DNA of 5,395 nt from a bacterium. GTDB lineage: Bacteria; Actinomycetota; Actinomycetes; Actinomycetales; Actinomycetaceae. The stretch is from contig JAUNRP010000145.1 of assembly GCA_030544165.1 (NCBI GenBank), positions 1 through 5,395 on the forward strand, in the 5' to 3' direction. The position numbers and the translations under genes were made by a program. Shown one piece after another: positions 1 to 5,395 of this stretch (within the stretch, counting starts at the first letter, position 1; the number at the start of each line of letters is the position of its first letter). Under the pieces are notes generated by a model. That model searched no databases, was not told where the DNA came from, and was given only the letters and a program-made list of their open reading frames with translations.

Positions 1-50
1 AGGGTCTCGATCTGCGAGTACGCGCCGTCCAGATCCGTCGGCGCCGGCAG
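1..50 (-). other. Start of a non-DUF11 segment after the array (residues 1769-1784, cut off)
   Basis: The next repeat would be expected to open with A-D-x4-K. Instead the protein reads LPAPTDLDGAYSQIET up to the window edge. This could be a linker, a different domain or an approach to the wall anchor. Too little is visible to assign it. Confidence 0.5.
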
Positions 51-3000
51 CACCTCAACCTCCGCCGTGGCCTCGTTGTTCTCCACCTCAGGATCGGGCA
101 CGGCCGAACCCACCGTCACCGTGTTGAGCACCGTCCCCACGAGCGACTCATCGACCTCGGCGGTGACCGTGATGGTCAGCACCTCTCCAACGTCGAGCGT
201 CAGTGCGGCGCAGTGGAGGAGCCCCGAATTGTCCGGAGTCTCCGCCGTGGCGTCCACGATGGGCGGCGATATCGCACACTCCGCTCCGCCGGAAGCCACC
301 ACCTCGGGGGAATTGAGGCCCGCAGGAAGGAGGTCGGACACCACCACCTCACGTGCCACCGAGGGCCCGTGGTTGGTTGTGGTGAAGGTGTAGGTGAGTT
401 GCTCGCCAGCCATCACCGGGTTCGGTGAGGCGGCCTTTCCTGCCTCAAGATCGGCGCGATGGATCACCCCCACCATCGAAGTGGCCTCGTTGTCCGTGTC
501 CGCGAGATCGGGGGTGGAGGATTCCACCTGAGCGCGGTTCTCCACGCTCAGCATCTCGGTATCGAGCGGGACCCTGGTCGTGACCGTGATGGCAGTCTGG
601 CCCACCGCCACATCACCCAGCTCACAGCGGATGTCCTGACCGTTCACGGTGCACTCACGCGGATCGTCCACACCCGCCACAGCCGCTGTAAGGACCTCGA
701 GACCGGCTGGTACCTGATCGGTGAGGACCACATCCCGTGCCATCGAGGGTCCGTGATTGTTCACCACGAGGGTCCACACGAAGTCCTCGCCCACCTGCAC
801 GGCCTCGACGGAGCTGCTCTTCGCCACGGAGAGGTCCGCGCGCGTCCCCAACTCCACCAGGGACGTCGCGTTGTTGTCGCTCCCGTCCGGATCGTCGACG
901 TCGGAGGTCACCGTGGCAGTGTTACTCACCGTCTCCCCGGTGAGCGCCTGGGGCGCCCGTAGGGTGAGGGTTGCGATCGCAATCTCGCCTACCCCCAACT
1001 CCCCGAGGTTGCAGGTGATGGTCTCTGCGCCATTGGCGACCGCCTCGCAGGCGGGATCGAGAGCAACGAGCTGCATCCCGGGCGGGACCACATCGGTGGT
1101 GATGACCCCCGTTGCCACAGAGGGACCCTCGTTCACCACGGTGAGGGTGTAGGTCACTGCCTCGCCGGCCAGGATCGCCGGACGGTCCGCCGCCTTGCTG
1201 AGGATCAGGTCGGCATGCGCCACGACATCGACCTCGACGCTGCCCTCGGCGTCCTCCGCGTTCGAGGCGGAGGCGGTGGCCATGTTGGAGATCGCACCGC
1301 GGTAGTCGGCATCCACCGCCACGTCCACGATCACGAAGGCCGAACTCCCAGGGGCGATCGACCCGAGCGCGCACTCGATGGATGACCCTTGCGAGGAGCA
1401 CTCCCCCGGACCTTCGACCGCGATCACGGTGACACCCTCCGGGAGGGTGTCTGCAAGCGTCACTTCCTTTGCGGTCGAGGGGCCAGCGTTGGCGACCGTG
1501 ACGAGGTACTCCGCGGGTGACCCGGCCACCATCGGGGAAGGAGAGACCGTCTTCTCAACCGCCAGTTCGGCGCGCGAGGTGACGGGTGTGGCGAATGTGG
1601 CGGTGTCATCCTCCTGTGCGTCAACTGGCTGAGGGGTGCTCGAGCCCACCGAGGCGGTGTTCACGATCAGCGTGGGGGCGTCCGCGGTGCCCGGATCCAC
1701 GTCGGGATCGATGAGCCCCGTCAGGGTGATCGTGGCCGTGCCGCCGACGGGAAGATCTCCCACTGTGCACATCACCCCGTGCTCGCCGGTTGGTTCGCAG
1801 GAGGCTCCCGTCGCACCCTGGAAGGTGACACTCGCGGGAAGTGTGTCCGTGACAGTCACTGCCTGGGCCAACGATGGTCCACTGTTGCCCACGGTGAGCT
1901 CCCAGGAGATCGTCTCGCCCGCCACGGCGGCCGAAGGGCCCGTCTTCTCGAGGTGGATATCAGCACGCGCGGCCACCGGCGTTCGCACGGAGGATTCGTT
2001 GTTGGAGGTGGTGGGCTCCGGCGTCGTGGTGGCGATGCTCGCGGAGTTGACCAGGAGCGAGCCGGTGAAACCGGGATCGATCACCCCAGACACGCTGATG
2101 GAGATGGTATCCCCGGGGGCAAGGGTGCCGAGCTCACAGGTGACGGTCCCACTCGCCACGGAACACCCGGGGCTGGAGACCACCACATCCCTAAGTTCGG
2201 GAGGCAGGCGGTCCGTGACCACCACGTTCTCGGCCTCGGCGGGGCCGCGGTTCTCCGCCTGGATGAGCCACTCGACCCGCTCACCCGCCACCGCGAGCTC
2301 TGTGACGGCCTGCTTGACCACCATCACATCCGCCATACCGATCACCGGGATCGTGTAGGTGGCCTCGTTGTTGTCCGGATCGGGATCAGGCGTCGAACTG
2401 GCCACTGTCACGGCGTTGACCAGTTGCACGTCATCGCCGAGCGTCGGATCGATCGTTCCTGTCACTTCCACCGGCACGCTGGTACCTGACCCAATCGTGC
2501 GAAGGGAGCAGGTGAGGGTCCGATCAGTGAGCGTGCAGGTGTCCGCAGGGAATCGGGGATTGAGGATTCCCTCGGGGAGCTCGTCCGTGATGACCACATC
2601 CTGGGCATCGGAGAGTCCGCTGTTCGTCACAGTGAACGAGTAGGTGACATCGTCTCCCGCCACGGGGGGCCACGCGCCACCCGCTGGGGTGGCGGTCTTC
2701 ACGATCGAGAGATCGGCGCGCGTGAGGACCTCGGCCGATGTGCTCGCTGTGTCGTTCGCGGGATTCGGGTCTGTGGAGGCCGAGGTCTCGGTGGCCGTGT
2801 TCGCCAACTCACCGGCGGCACTCGGGGGGAGCATCCCGGTCACGACGATCGTGGCTGATGAGCCGACCGCCATATCCCCGAGGGTGCAGGTGACATCCGA
2901 ACCCGCCACCTGACAGGTGCCCTGGGAGGAGGTGGCGCTGGCGCTGGTCACCACGCCGGGGAGCGGGTCACGCACCTCGACCCCGTAGGCACGCGAGGGC

Positions 3001-5354
3001 CCGCTGTTGGTCACCTGGAGCTCCCAGGTGACCGGCAGTCCGGCGCGGACCTCGCCGACCGTTCTCTTCACGATGGCGAGATCCGCCACGGGGGCGGTGG
3101 GGGTGACCGTGACCGAGTCCCGGTTGTTGCCCGGCACCGGATCAGGGGTCTGGGACTGCGCGGAGGCCGAGTTGATCACCGGGTCCGTGGCGTTCCACGC
3201 CGAACTCAGGAGCCCGGTCACCGTCACCGTCGCCGAGGCTCCGGGCGCGAGATCGCCCACCTCGCACCTGAAGTCCGCACCCGCAACGGAGCAACTCCCC
3301 GCACTCACCCGGGGCTCCCCCTGCACCGACCACCCGTCCGGCACCGTGTCCGAGATGACCACGGACCGCGCAACGGAGGGTCCCTCATTCGTGGCGGTGA
3401 AGGTGAAGTCCAGGGTCTCGCCGGGGATGACCGAGCCCGCCGACGCCACCTTCGTGAACGAGACATCCGCGCTACGGACCACGGCCGTGCTGGAAGCCGA
3501 GGAGTTGTTCGAGGGGTTCGGGTCCGCCGTCGGGGTGGAGACGGACGCAACGTTGGTGAGGGAGGAGGCGAGCGAGTCCGCGCGAACCGTGGCCGTGACG
3601 GAGATGGGGACGGCCACTCCGGGCGCGAGTGAGCCGAGGGAGCAGGTGAGGGTGGCGCCCTCGACGGCGCAGCGTGGGTCTGCTGCAGCGACGTCCAGCA
3701 GGTCCGGGGGCAGGGTGTCCGTCACGACGACGTCCGCGGCAGGGTTGGGGCCGGAGTTGCGGGCGGTGAGAAGCCACGTGATGGAGGAGCCAGCGGCCAC
3801 CTCGGCAGGGCCTGCCTTGGTGATCGAGACATCCGCGATGGGCGCTACGGGGGTGAACACCTGGTTCGTCTGGTAGGTGAAGTCCTTCGAGAGCGTGGGT
3901 GCCCGGAAGTCCACGTCTGCCCCGTTGACGATCGTGGTGCCGGAGGCAGCGTCGGTGACCTGGACGCGGAACCGGATCGTGGAACTCTCCGCGGGATCCA
4001 TCCGGCCGCCCACGGTCCCGTTGGCACCGGAGCCCAGGCGCACGGTGAGGACGCCGCCTGCCGCTTCGCCCCGATCACCATCCCGGCCGTCCGTGATGGG
4101 GCCCGCTCCGGGGCCTGCGGAGATCCGGAGCGAGTCCGGCAGGTAGGTGGTTCCCGTGGGGATGGTGTCCCTGAGGACCACGTCCGTGGCGGCGTCGAGG
4201 CCCACGTTGGAGACCGCCACGGTGTACTCGAGCACATCCCCCACCCGGGCCTGGGAGTTTCCGCTCAGGTTCACGACCGACTTGGCGCCAGCCATGCTCG
4301 GTGAGTGGAGGTCGATCTGGCTGGTGAGTGCAGCGGGATAGTAGAAATCGCCGGAGGTGCTGAAGGTGAGTTCCGCCGAGGTGGCACCGTTGGCGAGCAC
4401 GTTCGGTGCATGGATGGTCTTCGCATCCACCGCCATGTTGTTGAGACTCGCCGGCACACGGTCACCGAGGTTCGCGCCGCCGCTCGTGATCCGGCCCGCG
4501 AAGAAGTTGTTCGACGGGCTGAGGGGATCCGCGAGGCGCGTGCCGCCCACGGCGAAGTAGTCACCGGTGAGCTGGGTGTCTCCCTCGTAGACCACGAAGC
4601 CGAATGTGGAGTTCACGGTCCCGGTGAGCGGCGTGAGGATTCCGTTCACCGTGGTCGCGACCCTCTCGTTGCTGACCAGAGAGGCGTAACCTCCGAACAC
4701 CGTGAGGTCACGCATGGGGAGATCTGGGTGCGAGTACGCCACGACGATCGACCAGCCCCCGTACCGATCGGTTCCCGTGGCCGCCGCGATGTCCGCGCCC
4801 CAGTACATTCCCGCGCCCGCACTCCGGACGATCGAGGTGATATCGGCGTAAGCCGAGTAGTCGCGGTTGCCGGAAGCGAGTCGGTCAATCCTGCTGGCGG
4901 TGATCGACTGGTAGGTGGCAGCACCGGGGACCCGCAGCTTGAGCACGTCCGGGGGCGCCACCGCGGACTGGCCTCCTCCCCCGGCCGCGGTCGCGGCGCC
5001 CCAGAACAGCCCGGCGTACAGGACCTGCGCACCCGCGGGAATATTCACCGTGGCGCCGGATGAGGAGCGAGTGGATGGGTCCGAATCCGCATCGAGAAGG
5101 ACCATCTGGAACTGGTTGTTGCCCTGGGCGGCCGTGGGGCTCGAGAGCGCCGTGGTGCAGCCAGAGCTGCTCGGGCAGGTCAGCAGCGTGTTGCCGGTGA
5201 TGGTGATCGCGCCGTTCGTCTGTGTGCTGAAGTAGCTGGAGAACGACCGGATGAGGGCGGCCTCCACCCGGGTGATCGGCACCATCACCAGGAATGCCAC
5301 CAGGGTCACGGCCAGAACCGCATGGAAGGAAACCCGGGCACGATCTCGCAGCAT
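1..5354 (-). CDS. Giant secreted DUF11-repeat surface protein, 3' end outside the window (partial, at least 1784 residues)
   Basis: The frame starting at ATG 5354 reads leftwards without a stop to the window edge, giving 1784 full codons plus two bases. The domain order is a signal peptide (1-32), a unique N-terminal domain (33-356), a divergent DUF11 repeat (357-506), ten canonical DUF11 repeats (507-1768) and the start of another segment (1769-1784). Each canonical repeat opens with A-[DE]-x4-K, then N-x-G-P-S, V-x-x-D-x-x-P, a Cys pair followed by an LG/VG turn, and N-x-[AV]-x-V before an Asn/Asp-rich linker. DUF11 repeats are known from very long secreted or wall-bound bacterial proteins, where they form Ig-like beta-sandwich stalks. 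I infer an extracellular fibre or adhesin role; no enzymatic motif is visible. The start at 5354 is chosen because GGAGG lies 5 bases upstream and the signal peptide begins directly after it. The C-terminal anchor (LPXTG, transmembrane helix or other) cannot be seen. Repeat lengths counted from the translation match the nucleotide coordinates throughout, so I see no frameshift. Confidence 0.95.
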   Translation of the reverse strand, partial: MLRDRARVSFHAVLAVTLVAFLVMVPITRVEAALIRSFSSYFSTQTNGAITITGNTLLTCPSSSGCTTALSSPTAAQGNNQFQMVLLDADSDPSTRSSSGATVNIPAGAQVLYAGLFWGAATAAGGGGQSAVAPPDVLKLRVPGAATYQSITASRIDRLASGNRDYSAYADITSIVRSAGAGMYWGADIAAATGTDRYGGWSIVVAYSHPDLPMRDLTVFGGYASLVSNERVATTVNGILTPLTGTVNSTFGFVVYEGDTQLTGDYFAVGGTRLADPLSPSNNFFAGRITSGGANLGDRVPASLNNMAVDAKTIHAPNVLANGATSAELTFSTSGDFYYPAALTSQIDLHSPSMAGAKSVVNLSGNSQARVGDVLEYTVAVSNVGLDAATDVVLRDTIPTGTTYLPDSLRISAGPGAGPITDGRDGDRGEAAGGVLTVRLGSGANGTVGGRMDPAESSTIRFRVQVTDAASGTTIVNGADVDFRAPTLSKDFTYQTNQVFTPVAPIADVSITKAGPAEVAAGSSITWLLTARNSGPNPAADVVVTDTLPPDLLDVAAADPRCAVEGATLTCSLGSLAPGVAVPISVTATVRADSLASSLTNVASVSTPTADPNPSNNSSASSTAVVRSADVSFTKVASAGSVIPGETLDFTFTATNEGPSVARSVVISDTVPDGWSVQGEPRVSAGSCSVAGADFRCEVGDLAPGASATVTVTGLLSSAWNATDPVINSASAQSQTPDPVPGNNRDSVTVTPTAPVADLAIVKRTVGEVRAGLPVTWELQVTNSGPSRAYGVEVRDPLPGVVTSASATSSQGTCQVAGSDVTCTLGDMAVGSSATIVVTGMLPPSAAGELANTATETSASTDPNPANDTASTSAEVLTRADLSIVKTATPAGGAWPPVAGDDVTYSFTVTNSGLSDAQDVVITDELPEGILNPRFPADTCTLTDRTLTCSLRTIGSGTSVPVEVTGTIDPTLGDDVQLVNAVTVASSTPDPDPDNNEATYTIPVIGMADVMVVKQAVTELAVAGERVEWLIQAENRGPAEAENVVVTDRLPPELRDVVVSSPGCSVASGTVTCELGTLAPGDTISISVSGVIDPGFTGSLLVNSASIATTTPEPTTSNNESSVRTPVAARADIHLEKTGPSAAVAGETISWELTVGNSGPSLAQAVTVTDTLPASVTFQGATGASCEPTGEHGVMCTVGDLPVGGTATITLTGLIDPDVDPGTADAPTLIVNTASVGSSTPQPVDAQEDDTATFATPVTSRAELAVEKTVSPSPMVAGSPAEYLVTVANAGPSTAKEVTLADTLPEGVTVIAVEGPGECSSQGSSIECALGSIAPGSSAFVIVDVAVDADYRGAISNMATASASNAEDAEGSVEVDVVAHADLILSKAADRPAILAGEAVTYTLTVVNEGPSVATGVITTDVVPPGMQLVALDPACEAVANGAETITCNLGELGVGEIAIATLTLRAPQALTGETVSNTATVTSDVDDPDGSDNNATSLVELGTRADLSVAKSSSVEAVQVGEDFVWTLVVNNHGPSMARDVVLTDQVPAGLEVLTAAVAGVDDPRECTVNGQDIRCELGDVAVGQTAITVTTRVPLDTEMLSVENRAQVESSTPDLADTDNEATSMVGVIHRADLEAGKAASPNPVMAGEQLTYTFTTTNHGPSVAREVVVSDLLPAGLNSPEVVASGGAECAISPPIVDATAETPDNSGLLHCAALTLDVGEVLTITVTAEVDESLVGTVLNTVTVGSAVPDPEVENNEATAEVEVLPAPTDLDGAYSQIET
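51..455 (-). repeat. DUF11 repeat 11, last visible repeat (residues 1634-1768)
   Basis: A 135-residue repeat with Lys1640, NHGPS, Asp1674 and Asn1744. The Cys pair (1693/1715) is separated by 21 residues instead of the usual eight, because a Pro/Thr/Asp-rich loop (around PPIVDATAETPD) is inserted. The TPDP-type linker reads VPDPEVENN. After it the sequence leaves the repeat consensus. Confidence 0.88.
456..839 (-). repeat. DUF11 repeat 10 (residues 1506-1633)
   Basis: A 128-residue canonical repeat with Lys1512, a strand-B Trp (V-W-T-L), NHGPS, Asp1546, Cys pair 1568/1577 and Asn1606. The linker is TPDLADTDN. Confidence 0.9.
840..1214 (-). repeat. DUF11 repeat 9 (residues 1381-1505)
   Basis: A 125-residue canonical repeat with Lys1387, NEGPS, Asp1421, Cys pair 1436/1448 (eleven residues between) and Asn1478. 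The linker DVDDPDGSDNN is strongly acidic. Confidence 0.9.
1215..1571 (-). repeat. DUF11 repeat 8 (residues 1262-1380)
   Basis: The shortest repeat, 119 residues, opening with AE instead of AD. Key residues are Lys1268, NAGPS, Asp1302, Cys pair 1319/1328 and Asn1357. It lacks the T-P-D-P-x-x-N-N linker seen in most others and ends with an acidic NAEDAEG segment. Confidence 0.88.
1572..1964 (-). repeat. DUF11 repeat 7 (residues 1131-1261)
   Basis: A 131-residue canonical repeat with Lys1137, Trp1151, NSGPS, Asp1170, Cys pair 1186/1196 (nine residues between) and Asn1232. A longer loop (DPDVDPGTADAP) precedes the last strand. The usual Asn-Asn linker is replaced by an acidic Q-E-D-D stretch. 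Confidence 0.9.
1965..2333 (-). repeat. DUF11 repeat 6 (residues 1008-1130)
   Basis: A 123-residue canonical repeat with Lys1014, a strand-B Trp (E-W-L-I), NRGPA, Asp1048, Cys pair 1064/1073 and Asn1103. The linker is TPEPTTSNN. Confidence 0.9.
2334..2717 (-). repeat. DUF11 repeat 5 (residues 880-1007)
   Basis: A 128-residue canonical repeat with Lys886, Asp924, Cys pair 940/949 and Asn980. About five extra residues (around GGAWPP) lie between strand A and the A-G-[DE] turn. The NSGLS motif replaces the usual N-x-GPS. The linker D-P-D-P-D-N-N is the most acidic of the array. Confidence 0.9.
2718..3086 (-). repeat. DUF11 repeat 4 (residues 757-879)
   Basis: A 123-residue canonical repeat with Lys763, Trp777 in T-W-E-L, NSGPS, Asp796, Cys pair 814/823 and Asn852. 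The linker is TDPNPAND. Confidence 0.9.
3087..3470 (-). repeat. DUF11 repeat 3 (residues 629-756)
   Basis: A 128-residue canonical repeat with Lys635, NEGPS, Asp669, Cys pair 688/697 and Asn728. The strand-B aromatic is Phe rather than Trp (D-F-T-F). A few extra residues precede the final Asn strand (around SSAWNATDP). The linker is TPDPVPGNN. Confidence 0.9.
3471..3836 (-). repeat. DUF11 repeat 2 (residues 507-628)
   Basis: First canonical repeat, 122 residues. Key positions are Lys513, the strand-B Trp527 followed by NSGP, Asp546 in the TDTLPP motif, the Cys pair 562/571 and Asn601. It ends in a DPNPSNN linker. It is closest by eye to repeat 6, sharing a PP-[DE]-L-x-DV stretch and the APG turn. 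Confidence 0.9.
3837..4286 (-). repeat. DUF11 repeat 1, divergent (residues 357-506)
   Basis: This repeat is recognisable from G-D-V-L-E-Y-T-V-x-V-S-N-x-G (about 372-385), D-V-V-L-R-D-T-I-P-T-G (391-401) and I-V-N-G-A-D-V (475-481). At 150 residues it is longer than the others. It has a Gly/Asp-rich insertion around 415-445 where the others carry the Cys pair, and it has no cysteine at all. The position-7 Lys is also missing; the only nearby Lys is residue 358. It may be an adaptor between the N-terminal domain and the regular array. Confidence 0.75.
4287..5258 (-). other. Unique N-terminal extracellular domain, DUF3344-like (residues 33-356)
   Basis: These 324 residues are not built from the DUF11 repeat. 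Visible motifs are a close Cys pair C60-x5-C66, an acidic D-x-D-x-D stretch at 88-92, a V-L-Y-A-G-L-F-W-G-A strand at 111-120, the Tyr/Asp segment around DYSAYADITSIV (165-176), the core G-G-W-S-I-V-V-A-Y at 199-207, and DLTVFGGY at 216-223. I recall this combination (LYAGLFWG, then ADITSIV, then GWS-[IL]-VV-x-Y) from N-terminal domains of actinobacterial DUF11 proteins and from DUF3344-type domains. The family name is from memory and not confirmed. Being at the N-terminus, it would sit at the distal tip if the protein is anchored at its C-terminus, and so is a candidate binding head. The domain is rich in Ala, Gly, Ser and Thr and low in Lys, as expected for a secreted protein. Confidence 0.6.
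5259..5354 (-). other. Sec-type signal peptide (residues 1-32)
   Basis: The N-terminus has a basic n-region (Arg3, Arg5, Arg7) and a hydrophobic core of about 16 residues (Ala12 to Ile27: Val, Leu, Ala, Phe, Met). A short polar stretch then ends in Val30-Glu31-Ala32. Small residues at -3 and -1 fit signal peptidase I cleavage after Ala32. There is no twin-Arg motif and no lipobox Cys, so Sec export with type I cleavage is the best reading. An uncleaved signal anchor is possible but less likely given the V-x-A site. Confidence 0.85.
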
Positions 5355-5359
5355 GTCCG

Positions 5360-5364
5360 CCTCC
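5360..5364 (-). promoter_or_regulatory. Ribosome binding site GGAGG
   Basis: The coding strand reads GGAGG, then CGGAC, then ATG. This is a strong Shine-Dalgarno core with a 5-base spacer, slightly short but normal. It decides the start at 5354 over the in-frame ATG 11 codons upstream (5387), which has no such site in the 8 bases visible ahead of it. Confidence 0.8.
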
Positions 5365-5395
5365 GAATAGGGGTATACGCGCCCCATAGTACGGG
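5365..5395 (-). other. Leader region upstream of the gene, with an alternative in-frame ATG
   Basis: Only 31 bases beyond the ribosome binding site are visible. They contain an in-frame ATG at 5387 with no stop before 5354. Starting there would add 11 residues (MGRVYPYSEAD), placing acidic residues and two Tyr ahead of the basic n-region, which suits a signal peptide less well. A short GGGG...CCCC inverted repeat (5370-5373 with 5382-5385, 8-base loop) lies here. No promoter can be called with confidence. Confidence 0.4.

Noticed and set aside
922..1401. Minus-strand 159-codon open frame in another phase, with similar ones at 3142-3333, 3305-3550, 3472-3777, 3845-4237, 4271-4564 and 4646-5032
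   Set aside because: They are off-frame readings of the same strand, with Arg/Pro/Gly-rich nonsense composition, inside the continuous DUF11 frame.
2712..2913. A possible frameshift or broken gene in the middle of the array
   Set aside because: Repeat lengths counted from the translation agree with the nucleotide coordinates for every repeat, and the frame meets the left edge in the expected phase. No break is present.
3007..3876. 289-codon open frame on the plus strand, with similar frames at 67-393, 1636-2358, 2359-2643, 2644-2913, 3877-4146 and 4147-4341
   Set aside because: All lie in one antisense phase whose third codon position pairs with the GC-rich wobble position of the real gene, which suppresses stops. 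The products are Ser/Thr/Val/Pro-rich, echo the DUF11 repeat in reverse and show no domain logic. The minus-strand frame explains the region completely.
51..4286. A periodic signal of about 360-390 bases that could suggest a CRISPR or satellite-type array
   Set aside because: The period equals one protein domain, a multiple of three, and the units are diverged at DNA level. CRISPR repeats are far shorter and near identical.
4305..5063. 252-codon plus-strand open frame, and a similar one at 1779-2489, both rich in Arg, Gly and His
   Set aside because: The composition is typical of an out-of-frame reading of GC-rich coding DNA. Both overlap the DUF11 gene and show no recognisable domain.
5370..5385. 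GGGG...CCCC inverted repeat upstream of the ribosome binding site as a regulatory hairpin
   Set aside because: The stem is only four base pairs with an 8-base loop, which is expected by chance in GC-rich DNA.
5386..5391. TACTAT on the minus strand as a possible -10 promoter box
   Set aside because: It matches only four of six consensus positions, no -35 region is visible because the window ends, and it overlaps the alternative ATG. A chance match is likely.

Overview
The window is essentially one gene. On the minus strand a single frame stays open from an ATG at 5354 to the left edge (position 1). It gives at least 1784 residues with no stop, so the C-terminus lies outside the window. The protein is a secreted, giant multi-domain surface protein of the DUF11 (Pfam PF01345; 'conserved repeat domain', TIGR01451) type. 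Strong GC bias at third codon positions, a GGAGG ribosome binding site and an N-terminal domain of a kind I associate with actinobacterial DUF11 proteins suggest a high-GC actinobacterium. This placement is inference from composition and protein style only.

Layout, from the right edge of the window leftwards (N- to C-terminus): a 41-base leader with the ribosome binding site (5355-5395); a Sec-type signal peptide (residues 1-32); a non-repetitive N-terminal domain (33-356) with a GGWSIVVAY core motif, resembling DUF3344-like domains; a divergent first DUF11 repeat (357-506); ten clear DUF11 repeats (507-1768) of 119-135 residues each; and the first 16 residues of a new segment (1769-1784) cut off by the window edge. 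No other gene, RNA gene, mobile element, CRISPR array or terminator is supported. Open frames on the plus strand, up to 289 codons, are antisense shadows.

The most interesting signal is inside the repeat array. All ten canonical repeats keep a Lys at repeat position 7, an Asp in the V-x-x-D-x-x-P motif and an Asn in the last strand. That order matches the Lys/acid/Asn triad of intramolecular isopeptide domains. All ten also have a Cys pair, usually eight residues apart. The array therefore looks like an extracellular stalk in which each module could be locked by an isopeptide bond, a disulfide, or both. Its function (adhesin, stalk or cell-wall fibre) is not visible here, because the anchor and any ligand-binding tip beyond residue 1784 are missing.
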